A stretch of DNA of 64,000 nt, taken from positions 15,492,146 through 15,556,145 of the forward strand of contig JAKCOZ010000001.1 in assembly GCA_022605955.1 (NCBI GenBank), written 5' to 3'. The notes under the pieces were generated by a model. That model saw only the letters and a program-made list of their open reading frames with translations. It ran no database searches and was not told the origin of the DNA. The translations under genes were made by a program, and so were the position numbers. This DNA comes from Rallus limicola (lineage: Eukaryota; Chordata; Aves; Gruiformes; Rallidae). Below, piece by piece: positions 53,615 through 64,000 of this stretch; positions within the stretch are counted from its first letter, which is position 1; each line of letters opens with the position of its first letter.

Positions 53615-56600
53615 CTACTGCATACTGTGCTTGTACATGTGATACAACTACTTCAATTAAAGGTGTGAAGCCATTTGTCTTACAGGAATAAGCTTTAACT
53701 GTAAAAGTTCTAATTCTACAGTTGTGCATGCACTAGGAGAGTGTACCACTGTAACTGCCTGGTATCAGTGTAGCACCATTTATTCCAAGGAGGTGTGGCT
53801 TTAATCCCAAACAACATTGTTACTTTGGTATTTGATTCATATAACCCTTCCTATCACTCTGCTAATTCATCTCCAAAGACACCCCTACCATTCCAGCTGA
53901 TGATCATCTCTGCACTTCTGAGGGATTTTTCTTTGGGAATATTTTGGTATCTAGTTTCCTAAAGAATTATTGGCAAACTTGATGATATTAAGTATTATTT
54001 TCAAATTCCTCCAAATCTGCTAACTTTGTCCTCTACATTCCCCACCCCATAACTCTTGATCACTGAATTATTAGTGTCTCACTGGCAGTTTTTTGTACCT
54101 AATCAGTTAGGTTCTCCACCTTCTGCATCTGTAGGGTGATTACACTGAGCCATGTTCCTCACATCCCAGATTATCATCTTGACAACAATTATAGGATTAC
54201 AAGAACTGAACTGTCATGGAATTGACTGGATTATCAGAGGAGGAAGGAGCAAACTACAACAGTGAAAGGGAAGGTTTTACTTCTTTTAGTTTACCACCAA
54301 ACAATTCTCCCAGATTTCCATAGATTTCCTTTAACTGCTGCATTGCTGCCCAAGAGTCCAGACAGAAACAACTGCCTTATGGCTTTTGTGTTGCAAGCTG
54401 CTCTGAGAACACATAGCCAAAGCATGCTTGTTGTTGTGGTGTAGTGTGCTGCCTCAGGTTTTCAGTTTGGGACCATGAACTACTTTTTAGGATTGGCAGA
54501 TGAGGACAAAGAAGATCCATCTCACTGTCAAGGAGGCCTCTGTTCACCACACAGCAATTTGTACCTTCACTGGGAATCTGGATGAATCTACAAGCTCAAA
54601 GAAGGTTGGACACCACAGGAAAAGACAGAATATACTCCTCATAACAACACTTTTGCTAAGTCTCTCCTTCATTTATCTCACCTAAGAGCTAAAGAGAGAC
54701 AGTTACTCAGGGGAAGAAACCATTGATCCCGCAGCCTTTTACTACACTAGAGCCTTCCCCCAGCAGGATTAATTTCTGATCACCCTCAGACAGATATAAC
54801 GAACCTTTCTCCTCCTTACTGTTCTCTTGGGAGCCAACACCACCTCTTTCAGAGACTCTTAAGAGTTAATTAATTGATGCCCACCATCATCTATGTACTA
54901 TCCCAAGTTACAGCAGCAGCAAATTTGGCACATCTGACTTCATAATACATTTAGCTAATTCTTCTTCACAGTGTTCAAATCCAAAAAAATACAGCTAGGT
55001 GAAGACAGAGAGAAGTGCTGAAGGAGCCTCTTCCCAGTCTTTACGATTTGTTTATTATGATCCCTTCTGAACACTATCAAGCAGCAAAGTCCTAGAGGCT
55101 GTTGCAGTGGTACCCTGTGTGTCCCTGAAAGATAAACATGATAAAAAGACAGGAGTCAGACATCTAGGCCATTATGACAGTAGCTAATTTTGGCACCACA
55201 TTATCAGAATTTGAACTACAGATTATCTAAGCAGGGGCTGCATGCCTGTCAAACTAAAATCAACATGGGCTGCATGAGCTACTGATTTTCTTTGCTGCAT
55301 GCAAGTGGTAAAAGGAAATAGGAAGAGAGAGAAAGAAAAAGAGACTCTTCAGTGATTTGAATCCAGTGCTGGAGTGTTCAACAAAACATTCCTTCCCAGG
55401 ATTTAAATTCTCCCTTTGATGAGCACCTAGTGACACAGTGAGATTTGCTAAGCTTCCATTTGAAGCTAGAGAAAAGTAATCTTGCTCTTTATTTCTTCCC
55501 CCTCCCTGTGTTACACCCCTCTAATCATGACAAATATATCTAAACATGCCTGATTAAGCCAGGCAGACAATGCGTCCCTAAGCTGAACTGATCAGGGCTC
55601 TGGAGCTGCCAAAGTGAGCCTGCTGTCTCTCTATCAGACAGAGCAATAAGGGGTCGGTAATGCAGCTCCATTAACTGCTTCCCACAGAATGACTTTTCCC
55701 TGACTGCTCCTAAAAAGCAGACACTTGAGGAATGCCGCCTGATGGGAAGTTGCTTCGAATGGTCTTTTTCGGCACAATTGTCGAGCAGCTCCTTCTCAAA
55801 GCCCTCCAGACAAACAACTAAAGTATGAAAAATGTAGCCACTTCCTTCTATGCTACATGAAAATAAAAAATAAATCTCCTCATACCTCATCTAGCTAACT
55901 GCCTCTCAATTTTTCTCATCTTTTCTTGGTAAGCTTCAGCACTGCCTGATATGTGTTGTATGGCAAGTGTATGGTTATCTGAATAACAATCCTGATCCCA
56001 CTGTGCATGTACAGATGTATGCAAGGGATCAGCTTTTGTGTACAAGTGGAGTTTTCATTTTTGTGTTCACAGAATTTAGGGCTACGACAGACCATCAAAT
56101 CAATATATCAACATACCATGTGTGTTTGACATATTTGCACTAATATTGGATGTTCATTGGAGGATGAATGGATATAGATCAGAACAACTGCAGGAATGCA
56201 CACATCTCACTTTGTTCTGGAATCTAAATGTGTGTACATGCTTTCATCCAGGTGTAGCCCTCTGTGATCTTTATCCTCTGAGAAGATCTCTTAGTAAAAG
56301 ACGGCAGTCAAAGGGATCAAGGGGGCATCAGACCAATGTTTGGGTTCTGTGAATTCCTGGGACTACTTATCCTAAAACTAGTCTTTGGTATAATTGCAAG
56401 TACCTTCAAAGTCTCTCTGAATCACACCAGCTGTGAACAGCTCCAGGGAACAACTCTGCTAGCAGCAAGTGGCTTGGAGAATTATACTTCTCAAATTGAT
56501 CATACAAGAGTCTGGAATGAGGAGTGATGTTATACTCCAGAGATGTTTCCTATCCAGAAGGACTTTCTGAAAGTCACTTCCAAAGCAAAAGAGTCAAAAC

Positions 56601-58036
56601 AATCAAGAATCTGGTACTATGAAACTTAATTAAAAACAACCAACCAAGCACAGACAAGAAAACCCTCCTATAATTAGACCCAGATACTCCAAGGTGCTTT
56701 GCTTTTATTTGAGTATCTCTATATAGGAAGGAATACTCAAGATTCATCATCTCTGGCTTTGACCATCAGAGAGATTTCAAAAAAAATATACAGCTCTGTA
56801 AATCTGAGCTCTTGTACTGTAACTATGAGCTGAGTGATTCTGGCGTTCATGCAGGTCTGCATATGAATATACACTGGATGTGCATGTGAATCATAAATTC
56901 CCTATGTCTTTGCATGATCATGCCTTTTGCAGCGTGAAATGGAAATCTAGGAAAAGGAATCCATAAATATTTGTGCTAAAGTAGGAGTAAGTTCTCCATA
57001 CATCTTTGGGTCATTTCCACAGCACTTAAGAAACTCCTCTTTTCATCTATAAAGATGAAGGATACAATAGAAGGCTATAATTTCTTTATTTCTGGGCACA
57101 GCAAAACCTAGATAATTAATTACATGAAGGCATCAATCCAATCTGGTAAAAATAGGCTTTAATCTTATACTGGACTCTACTGCATAGCGATACATTTGAT
57201 ACGTGAACAAAATGGTATGAAAATCTGCTAGTATATACGTCTGGTTACATAATCTAATACTTCATGTCAGCTACTGCATGTTCCTTTGTTCAGGCCAGCT
57301 GATAAAATTTGATGTAAATGGGAAGAGCAGCAAAATCAGTGATGAAAATGTTATTTTCCTTGGTGTTTGTTGTGTAAGATTAATCCTGGCAGTACGTATA
57401 ATTGTGCAAAATCTGGAACTCTAGTAATAAAATTACATTGTGTGCCAACAAATATGATTTTGCACAAAAGTAGAACTACAGTCAGCTCGGTAAGAAAAGG
57501 TAACGTTTCTTTGTCTTTTTAAGCATAAATCTATTTCTGTAGAAAATCAAGTCTGACTGCACAAGCTGTGCTTTTTTAGTGAAAAGTTTGACCACCTTCC
57601 CTTATATATTTTTCCTTTCCTCTTGTGCTTCTATGAAAGAACGAAATATAAAAGTCAACATTCATTTAGCTATGATAATCTAAACACTAACATAGGAAAT
57701 CTGATAATTATGTTCTCAGAACCCTCTTATCTTTGACACATTATACACAATTTCAGCTCACAGCCATCTTCTGAGAAGAAGATCTGATATACTTTATATA
57801 CAAAGCTTCACATTTAAGGGCAGACAAATGGAAATGCTACTAGCAGTATCTGCCATGTGGTAAATAAGCAGTGCTGTGGTACCTGATTGCATAATGTGAC
57901 CACTTGCATATTTACCTTCTAAGCCTCTGTGTTGTATTAACTATGTTTTTTTCTGCTTAATGGATCTTCATGGCTCAACTTCCATTTAAACACAGAACCC
58001 CTTTTACAAGGCCTAAGTACTACAAAATAGCTGTTC

Positions 58037-58080
58037 TATACATTAAAGTCAGCTCCTTTTATACATTAAAGTCAGCCCCT
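58037..58080. repeat. Two-copy tandem duplication, 23-bp period
   Basis: TATACATTAAAGTCAGCTCCT at 58037-58057 is repeated as TATACATTAAAGTCAGCCCCT at 58060-58080 with one difference. Confidence 0.9.
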
Positions 58081-61000
58081 GCGCATCTGCATTTGAGAAT
58101 GCTTCTGAAAGGGTTTTAAGAGCAATCAATTACAAGAATTCATATATTTAAAGATGCAACTCCAACAGTCAATCCAACTTTTCTTCTCATTATAAGGTAA
58201 ATGTGAATGCCAGCTTGTTGCTATTCCTGGGGTTTGTCTCTCCACAGTAATCGTACCATTTTAAGTAGAAGTGTGGAACATATTTCATGTTTGTCTATGC
58301 ATTTTTTAGTTCACTTGGATTATGATACCTTTGAAATTAAAGTGCAGCAGCAGTTCCTGAATGATTTAACATGCAGACATTTTTATTCTGAAGTAGGAAC
58401 AACTTGTTCTTGTTTATCTTAATCCAAAATTAAGCTATATCAAATTGGAATGGGTTATCATCTGGAATAAAAATATCCAGGTCATACCTTCATGTAGAAT
58501 ATTGGTTTCTCTACTAATATGCAGATTAAGATTTCATTAAACACATAAAGTTCCTATAGGTAGATCGTGCCTGATATCCTACATTTCCCATTCCTACACT
58601 GTGGGCACCTCTATGGCAATGAGATTAACTGGAACCTCACTGTGTAACCCCTGCACATCCTGCAAAAATAATCACAGTCCCACTCCTTCAGTGAGCAAGT
58701 GATCGATTGCTGCTCTGCAGCAGGGAACCGTACAGCCTTCAGACTACTCAATAGATTGCATGTGGCAAAAAGGGAACACTGCGCAAAGGGTGTGAATGAG
58801 TCATTCGACATTTCAGGTTGACAAGTCATTCTGCTACATTTATTTCTAATCTTGATGTGCTATCCACATTTGCATGTTAAACAGGGTGGGAAGAAAAAGA
58901 TTTAAATTATTTGCTACAATACGCACGTTGAAAACAGCAGACAATGCGTGTGTGTGAGAACGTGGGGTTACATGCACGGCTATTTGGGCAAAGTGCCTTT
59001 TCTACCCTGATATGGGAGCAGGCATTCTGCATGCCTGAACACATCTGAGCAAAGTGTGTTTGAACACGCATATCGCTGGGGATCTGATTATAAATGAAGG
59101 ATGTTCATTTGCAGTAGGAAGAACAGTGGTCCCATGAGCATACTTCAGGTGATGTGAGTGTTGTGTTTTCTTTGGCAAATACAAATCCAAGCAACTGTGA
59201 ATGAGCTGTTCTGTGTACATGTGGGGGTAGGTACGTGTGCTTGTGCATGTGGGTGACAAGGAGCACCCAGAAGCATGAGCAGGTGTCAGTTGAAGCTGTG
59301 ATTTATACATTAGTTAAACATCATCAGCAATGAAGCACCTACTTAAAGACTGCTGTGGAACAAATACAACCTCTTAAAGTATGATCTGGCCTACAATTAT
59401 ACTTCTTCACACCTGGTCATACTTCCAGGCTGTCTGATCCACACATATCCGGTGACTTTAAACATTAAACCATTTTTAAGGACATCCTCACCTGTGAGGC
59501 TTAGGATCCTCAGTTCAAGGACTTGAGTTTGAAATTCTGGACAAAGACACTAACTTAGCTCTCATTTAAGAAAAAACAGCTATCGGTATGGAATCAAAGA
59601 TCCTGGGGAAATGCCTGACAGGAAATATTTTCTGAGGCTGAAAAGGCAAATGATACTTCATGAGATACTCAGGGCTATGTCAAAAGAAGATGGGGATTCT
59701 TGTGAAATTGGAATCAGTGGGCCACACACAAACTAATTCTTGAGGAGATGAAATATCTGTTAGGTGGGGCAAGCAGAGCTCTGGTATCTCGCCTCAAGCT
59801 AAGGACAGTCAGGTTTGGTTTTGCCCAGAACTAACAATATATCTGCATCCAGAGCAGCAGATCACAGCATGTCGCAGTGGTAAAAGGAATTGCCAAGATC
59901 TGTGTAATATTTTTTAAGGTTTTTTGTAACATCCAAATTATGTGTCCTTTAACTATTAAAATTTTCTTACTGCATAAAGCACTGCAGATGCCTCCCCCCC
60001 TCCTTTCCATTCTGCAAGTTATTGATACCACACTCAATTAACCTTGGTGAGACAATATAAGATGGACATTGTCTCTCTTAGTTTCAGTCAGATTTGCTCA
60101 GTGCCACAGTTTGCATATAAACCACTGAATGGCAGTACTTAAATCTCCAAGTAAAATTGCTTTAATGGAAACAAAAGTGCACATTCATGACATTTGTATT
60201 CATATTAAGTCTCACATGCTTCATTATCTGAAAGGCTAAACATTGGGCTTAGTCAATGCAGATTCTGTCCTATTAAATAAAGAAGGAAGTGCAATTGTGG
60301 TTCAAAAAGTTTAGAGAAAATGTCTTCCTACATTTCTTTAGATGGCAACTGCAGGCATATCATTGTAGTTCCAACTTAGCCACTGTACTTGCATTAGCTT
60401 TGCACAGATGATAAAAAGGAATGAGAGAGAAATGCCGGTTTTATTAGTGAGTCCTCTCCAAGGCACACTTATTGAAGTACAGGTCCACTAGCCTCACTGG
60501 AAATGAGGGAGACTCGACACAAAAGGACTCTGTATGAGGGTCTTGAGTACCAGTGGGAAGATAAACACAGGAGGCAACTCTGGATGTGCTGATGATACTA
60601 CAGCATAGGTAATCAGGGCAGAGGCACAACATGATCTACAACGGCTACAAACAAGTTCACTGATAACCTGAGAACTGGCTTTAGTCCCACCAGCTCATGT
60701 AACCATAAGCACACAATCATTTTACCTCAACTTTGTTCTCAGGCTGAGTTATGGGTGTGTACACATTTAAAGAAGCCAGCCGTTGCATTCAACATTACAT
60801 TATGGTTTTTGAGGGGATGACAACATGCTATTTCTTCCATATCATAATAAGCATAAATATTGTGCACATTTATTCTACAGTTATGCTCCAGAATGCACAG
60901 CAGACAATGGTGGTGTCACACAAAAATCATCTCATGAAAAGTTGAAAGCAAAAAAAAAAGTATATCAGGGAATTGATATCATGATGAGTCTATTGGATTG

Positions 61001-61132
61001 GTTATTGTGTTTCTGTGGTAGATCTCTTTTCCTTTTCATTTCGCCATCTTTCCTATTCATAAGGCCAACTACTTGAAACATATGGTTTTCTTTCATAATG
61101 GTGCAACTTAAAAAAGCAGTGGGTTAGGACTG

Positions 61133-61240
61133 TTTATAGAATCTACAATAATTAGATTAAGAGGGATCTGTGGAGATCATCCAGTTCAAACCTCTGCTCA
61201 CAGCAGGGCTAACTCTGAGATTATACAAGATGAGAATGTG
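61133..61240 (-). mobile_element. Degraded CR1 3' end
   Basis: 'GATCTGTGGAGATCATCCAG', 'TTCAAACCTCTGCTCACAGC' and 'AGGGCTAACT' are a diverged form of the inverted CR1 3' end. It is older than the other classical CR1 copies in the window. Confidence 0.65.
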
Positions 61241-63368
61241 ACCTGATTTTTCTACAGTGACCAGTCTCATTCAGGCAATGATATAAATTATGTGTATATC
61301 TAGATCAAAGACATATGGAAAATCATTTAGGTAGAAGACCTGCGTTAAATGATTTGAGATTTCTTTTCAATATGTATCCTAGAAGATTGTAAAAAAATTT
61401 AAATTCATAAGATAATTACTTCAGTGCTAGACTCCAATTATACTGCTGCATATTATCAAAATACACACACTAAAATGAAGCTAGAATTACAATCATTATT
61501 TCCTGACTTCTCTGTGCTTAGCACCCTCATTAGGTAACTTAAAAAGTTATTATTTGTAGATAGAATTCAGAAAAAAAGGCAAAAGAGAAAAGGGGAAGAA
61601 AATTCCAGAATGGAAGAAAAATAAATTACTTGACTAAACACTGGAAAATGCTGTATGCCGTGTACCTCATATAGTCTTCACGAAGCTGCTACTTTTCTAC
61701 GTACCATAGAAAGTCTGCAAGCAGAAGTTTTGAGAGATGCAAACTGGAGGTACCATGCTGGTCTCACCCTTCAAAAAGTTTATTCCCAAAGTATTCACTG
61801 AACTTTGGGATCCTGTTTTCCTAGTTTCTCTGCCTGAAAGTGGTTGGACTTTGCTTATCTGTGCAGCTGGTCAAGGGAAGAGGTAGATGATCAGCCCTTC
61901 CAAAGCTCAAGTCAATTAGACATCTGAGGCTGCACAGCAGATATTAATGTATTCAAAGCCCCTGCCTCCCCTTAAAAAATGTCATGCCAGGATTGTTTAG
62001 ACTGGACAGGAGAACATTTCAAAAGAATGGCTTACTTAAAAGGAAGAAAACCATTTCAAACAAAAAAAACCCAAACAAACAAACCCAAAAGTAGACATCC
62101 TGAATAGAAACTGTTCAAATCATCAGCAGTTCATCAAGAAAATACGCACTGTTCACCCCAAGAGATTCCCAATGCATTTCACAAATCATGAATGAAATTC
62201 AGACTCACTTTGTATTTCTGATATCCTGACCAGCTTCATTGGAGAGGACTGCAGCAGTGCTGGGCAGGGGCCACACACTGCTGTAGTTTCTCCCTGGTGT
62301 GTTTTAAAGGATTACAGCTGCTCCTTTGGTTTCTCATGCTAAAACTACCCAGCACTTTAATTAAGAAGCCCTGTTATAAACTCTTTTTTTTTTGCTGCAG
62401 TCTCACTGAGAATAACCCTTCTTCAGACACTGCTGGTATGGGTTAGCTGAGCTGGTAAGCCTGAATCTTAAATTATGAAAACCTCAGCTTTACCCTGGAA
62501 GGTACCTCCAGTTTGGCTGCTGCTTTCCCTAATTCTGTACCTATCCCTCCACCTAACAGTAAAATCCATCCTCCAGTGCTTTTCAGCAGTGCACAGCAGG
62601 TTAGGAGCAGAAGCAGCAACTGCCAAATTAAAATCAAAATGTCAGATGTGCAGAAGGCAAACTGAAATCTGCCTGGGCTATGGGAGCAAACACCTTTAGA
62701 CTTATGCAATTGCCTGAAGGATAATTGATAACCACAGGCAATCAATCTAGAGTTGTGGGCCTCATGCAAGAGATGTTCTAGGGCATATAATTCAGTATTG
62801 ACTCAGAGAAAGGGCTTGATTCTTTCTGAGTCACTAACACCATCTCTTGAAGGGCTGTGGGTTTCCTTAGAAATCTCCCCCAAATTACCAGCCGAAATCA
62901 CAAGGTGCTTAGAAGACACAAGGCAGTGCATACAGGTGTGCTACCACCACCAGTGTTCCTATAAGTTATGGTATACAAAGAAAGGTAAAAGTTCTTTAGC
63001 TGGCCATGGAGTGGAAAGAAATCCTGCAGTTGACAGCAGTAGTCCTGGTGATTTATTACAGTGAGACAGTATAATAAAGATAAAAGGAGGTATGGGGAGT
63101 TTTGAGGCACTACCAAAGAGACAGATACTAAGCCAGAAACTGACACTTAATCTGGAGTACCAATGACTACCTGAAGAATTGTTCTAAGACAACTGCCTTG
63201 GTATAACAACACGGGAAATCTCCTCATTCACACAAGCATACCATACAATCTACTTCCCACCTTCATTTACCTTCTCTTTAGAATGTGAGCTTGCAGAAGT
63301 CTGGGTTTTCTTCTGCTATGACTTGCCTTCATCTCAAGAATTGATGTGTTCAGGGTTTGGGTTTTTTT

Positions 63369-63383
63369 GTGTGTGTGTGTGTG
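63369..63383. repeat. (GT)n microsatellite
   Basis: A short GT run following a T7 tract, within a G/T-rich stretch to about 63410. Confidence 0.85.
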
Positions 63384-63539
63384 GGTTGGTTGTAGTTTTT
63401 GATTTTTTAGGTTTCTTTTTAATCAAGACAGGTACTGCATAGTAAATTCCTAATGGAATTACTACCTTGATGTAACTGTTTGAGGTATCTTGCAGGCAGG
63501 TGTATTGTATTGACCACAGCTAGCCACACTGCCATTGAA

Positions 63540-63570
63540 AAGAGAAAGCACATTGCCTGTGCTTTCTCTT
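63540..63570. repeat. Perfect 13-bp inverted repeat with 5-nt loop
   Basis: The left arm AAGAGAAAGCACA (63540-63552) and the right arm TGTGCTTTCTCTT (63558-63570) are exact reverse complements around TTGCC. The stem is too short for a typical microRNA precursor, and pairing does not continue outward. Confidence 0.8.
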
Positions 63571-64000
63571 CCCTGAGATTCCACTCTGAGGAATATACCT
63601 GGAGTAAACCACTTTAACATTAAGCATTGCTTGTTTTTCACAATGAAGATGTAACCTCTCTCAGTGCAGAGCATCTAGTATCAGCAGTGTCTGAAAGTCA
63701 GTTGAAGCCTTGCTGTAAAAACTAATTAATAATACAGCTCAGGATACTTAAAGAGCTGACCCTCAGAAGGCCTGGAGGGTTAAGAAAATATTTCTAATCT
63801 CATTCTGCAGTTGCATTTATTAAAGAATGATTAATTTCTACAGACATCATCTTGTGGTTCCTTCAACCCTGTTTCCCACAGTGACCTCAACAGTCAAGGG
63901 GAGCAAATCAGAAGAGTGTTGAAAAACAGTTAAAGATTTTTTAAAAAAATTAAAATAAATTAATATATACTATGGAGGTACTTGTCCTGTCTGTGTACTT

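Larger units (their letters stand above)
44471..64000 (-). other. GRAP2: GRAP2 first intron and/or upstream region
   Basis: No coding exon of any known family is visible in these 19.5 kb. I could not identify the non-coding first exon or a promoter: there is no CpG island, as expected for a blood-cell-specific promoter. Recognised contents are an ancient CR1 (49900-51592), a degraded CR1 (61133-61240), two short tandem duplications and a hairpin, all listed separately. A CpG-bearing open segment at 55560-55800 stands out. Confidence 0.55.

Overview
The window is nuclear DNA from a bird. It has widely spaced exons with GT/AG splice sites, one CpG-rich first exon, many CR1 LINE fragments with the typical avian 3' end, two solo LTRs of common avian endogenous retrovirus families, and old MIR and amniote-type CR1 remnants. 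The LTR families suggest a neoavian bird rather than a galliform, but the sequence alone cannot give the species.

Two protein-coding genes are recognisable, both on the minus strand. At the left is the 5' part of FAM83F: coding exon 1 (6654-7109) inside a CpG island and coding exon 2 (2775-2942). Its remaining exons lie beyond base 1. In the middle is the complete coding sequence of GRAP2 (GADS): seven coding exons from the start codon at 44445 to the stop at 28881. They join in frame into 296 residues with the order SH3-SH2-linker-SH3, and a candidate poly(A) signal lies at 27865-27870. The order and shared orientation GRAP2 then FAM83F match human chromosome 22q13.1.

Layout: 1-7345 FAM83F 5' half with a solo LTR in an intron; 7346-27850 intergenic, with CR1, MIR and a cluster of MARE/AP-1/GATA motifs near 22.6-22.9 kb; 27850-44470 GRAP2 3' UTR, exons and introns, with several CR1 copies (one nested) and an LTR; 44471-64000 apparently the long first intron and/or upstream region of GRAP2, with a decayed 1.7-kb ancient CR1 at 49.9-51.6 kb and no identified first exon.

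The two proteins are not known partners. GRAP2 is a haematopoietic adaptor that links phosphorylated LAT to SLP-76. FAM83F belongs to a family whose DUF1669 domain anchors casein kinase 1. I see no operon-like, CRISPR or otherwise new system. The most interesting points are two similar linker exons in GRAP2 that suggest exon duplication, the shortened linker lacking the mammalian caspase motif, possible G-quadruplex tracts around GRAP2, the motif cluster, and a CpG-bearing open segment at about 55.6 kb.
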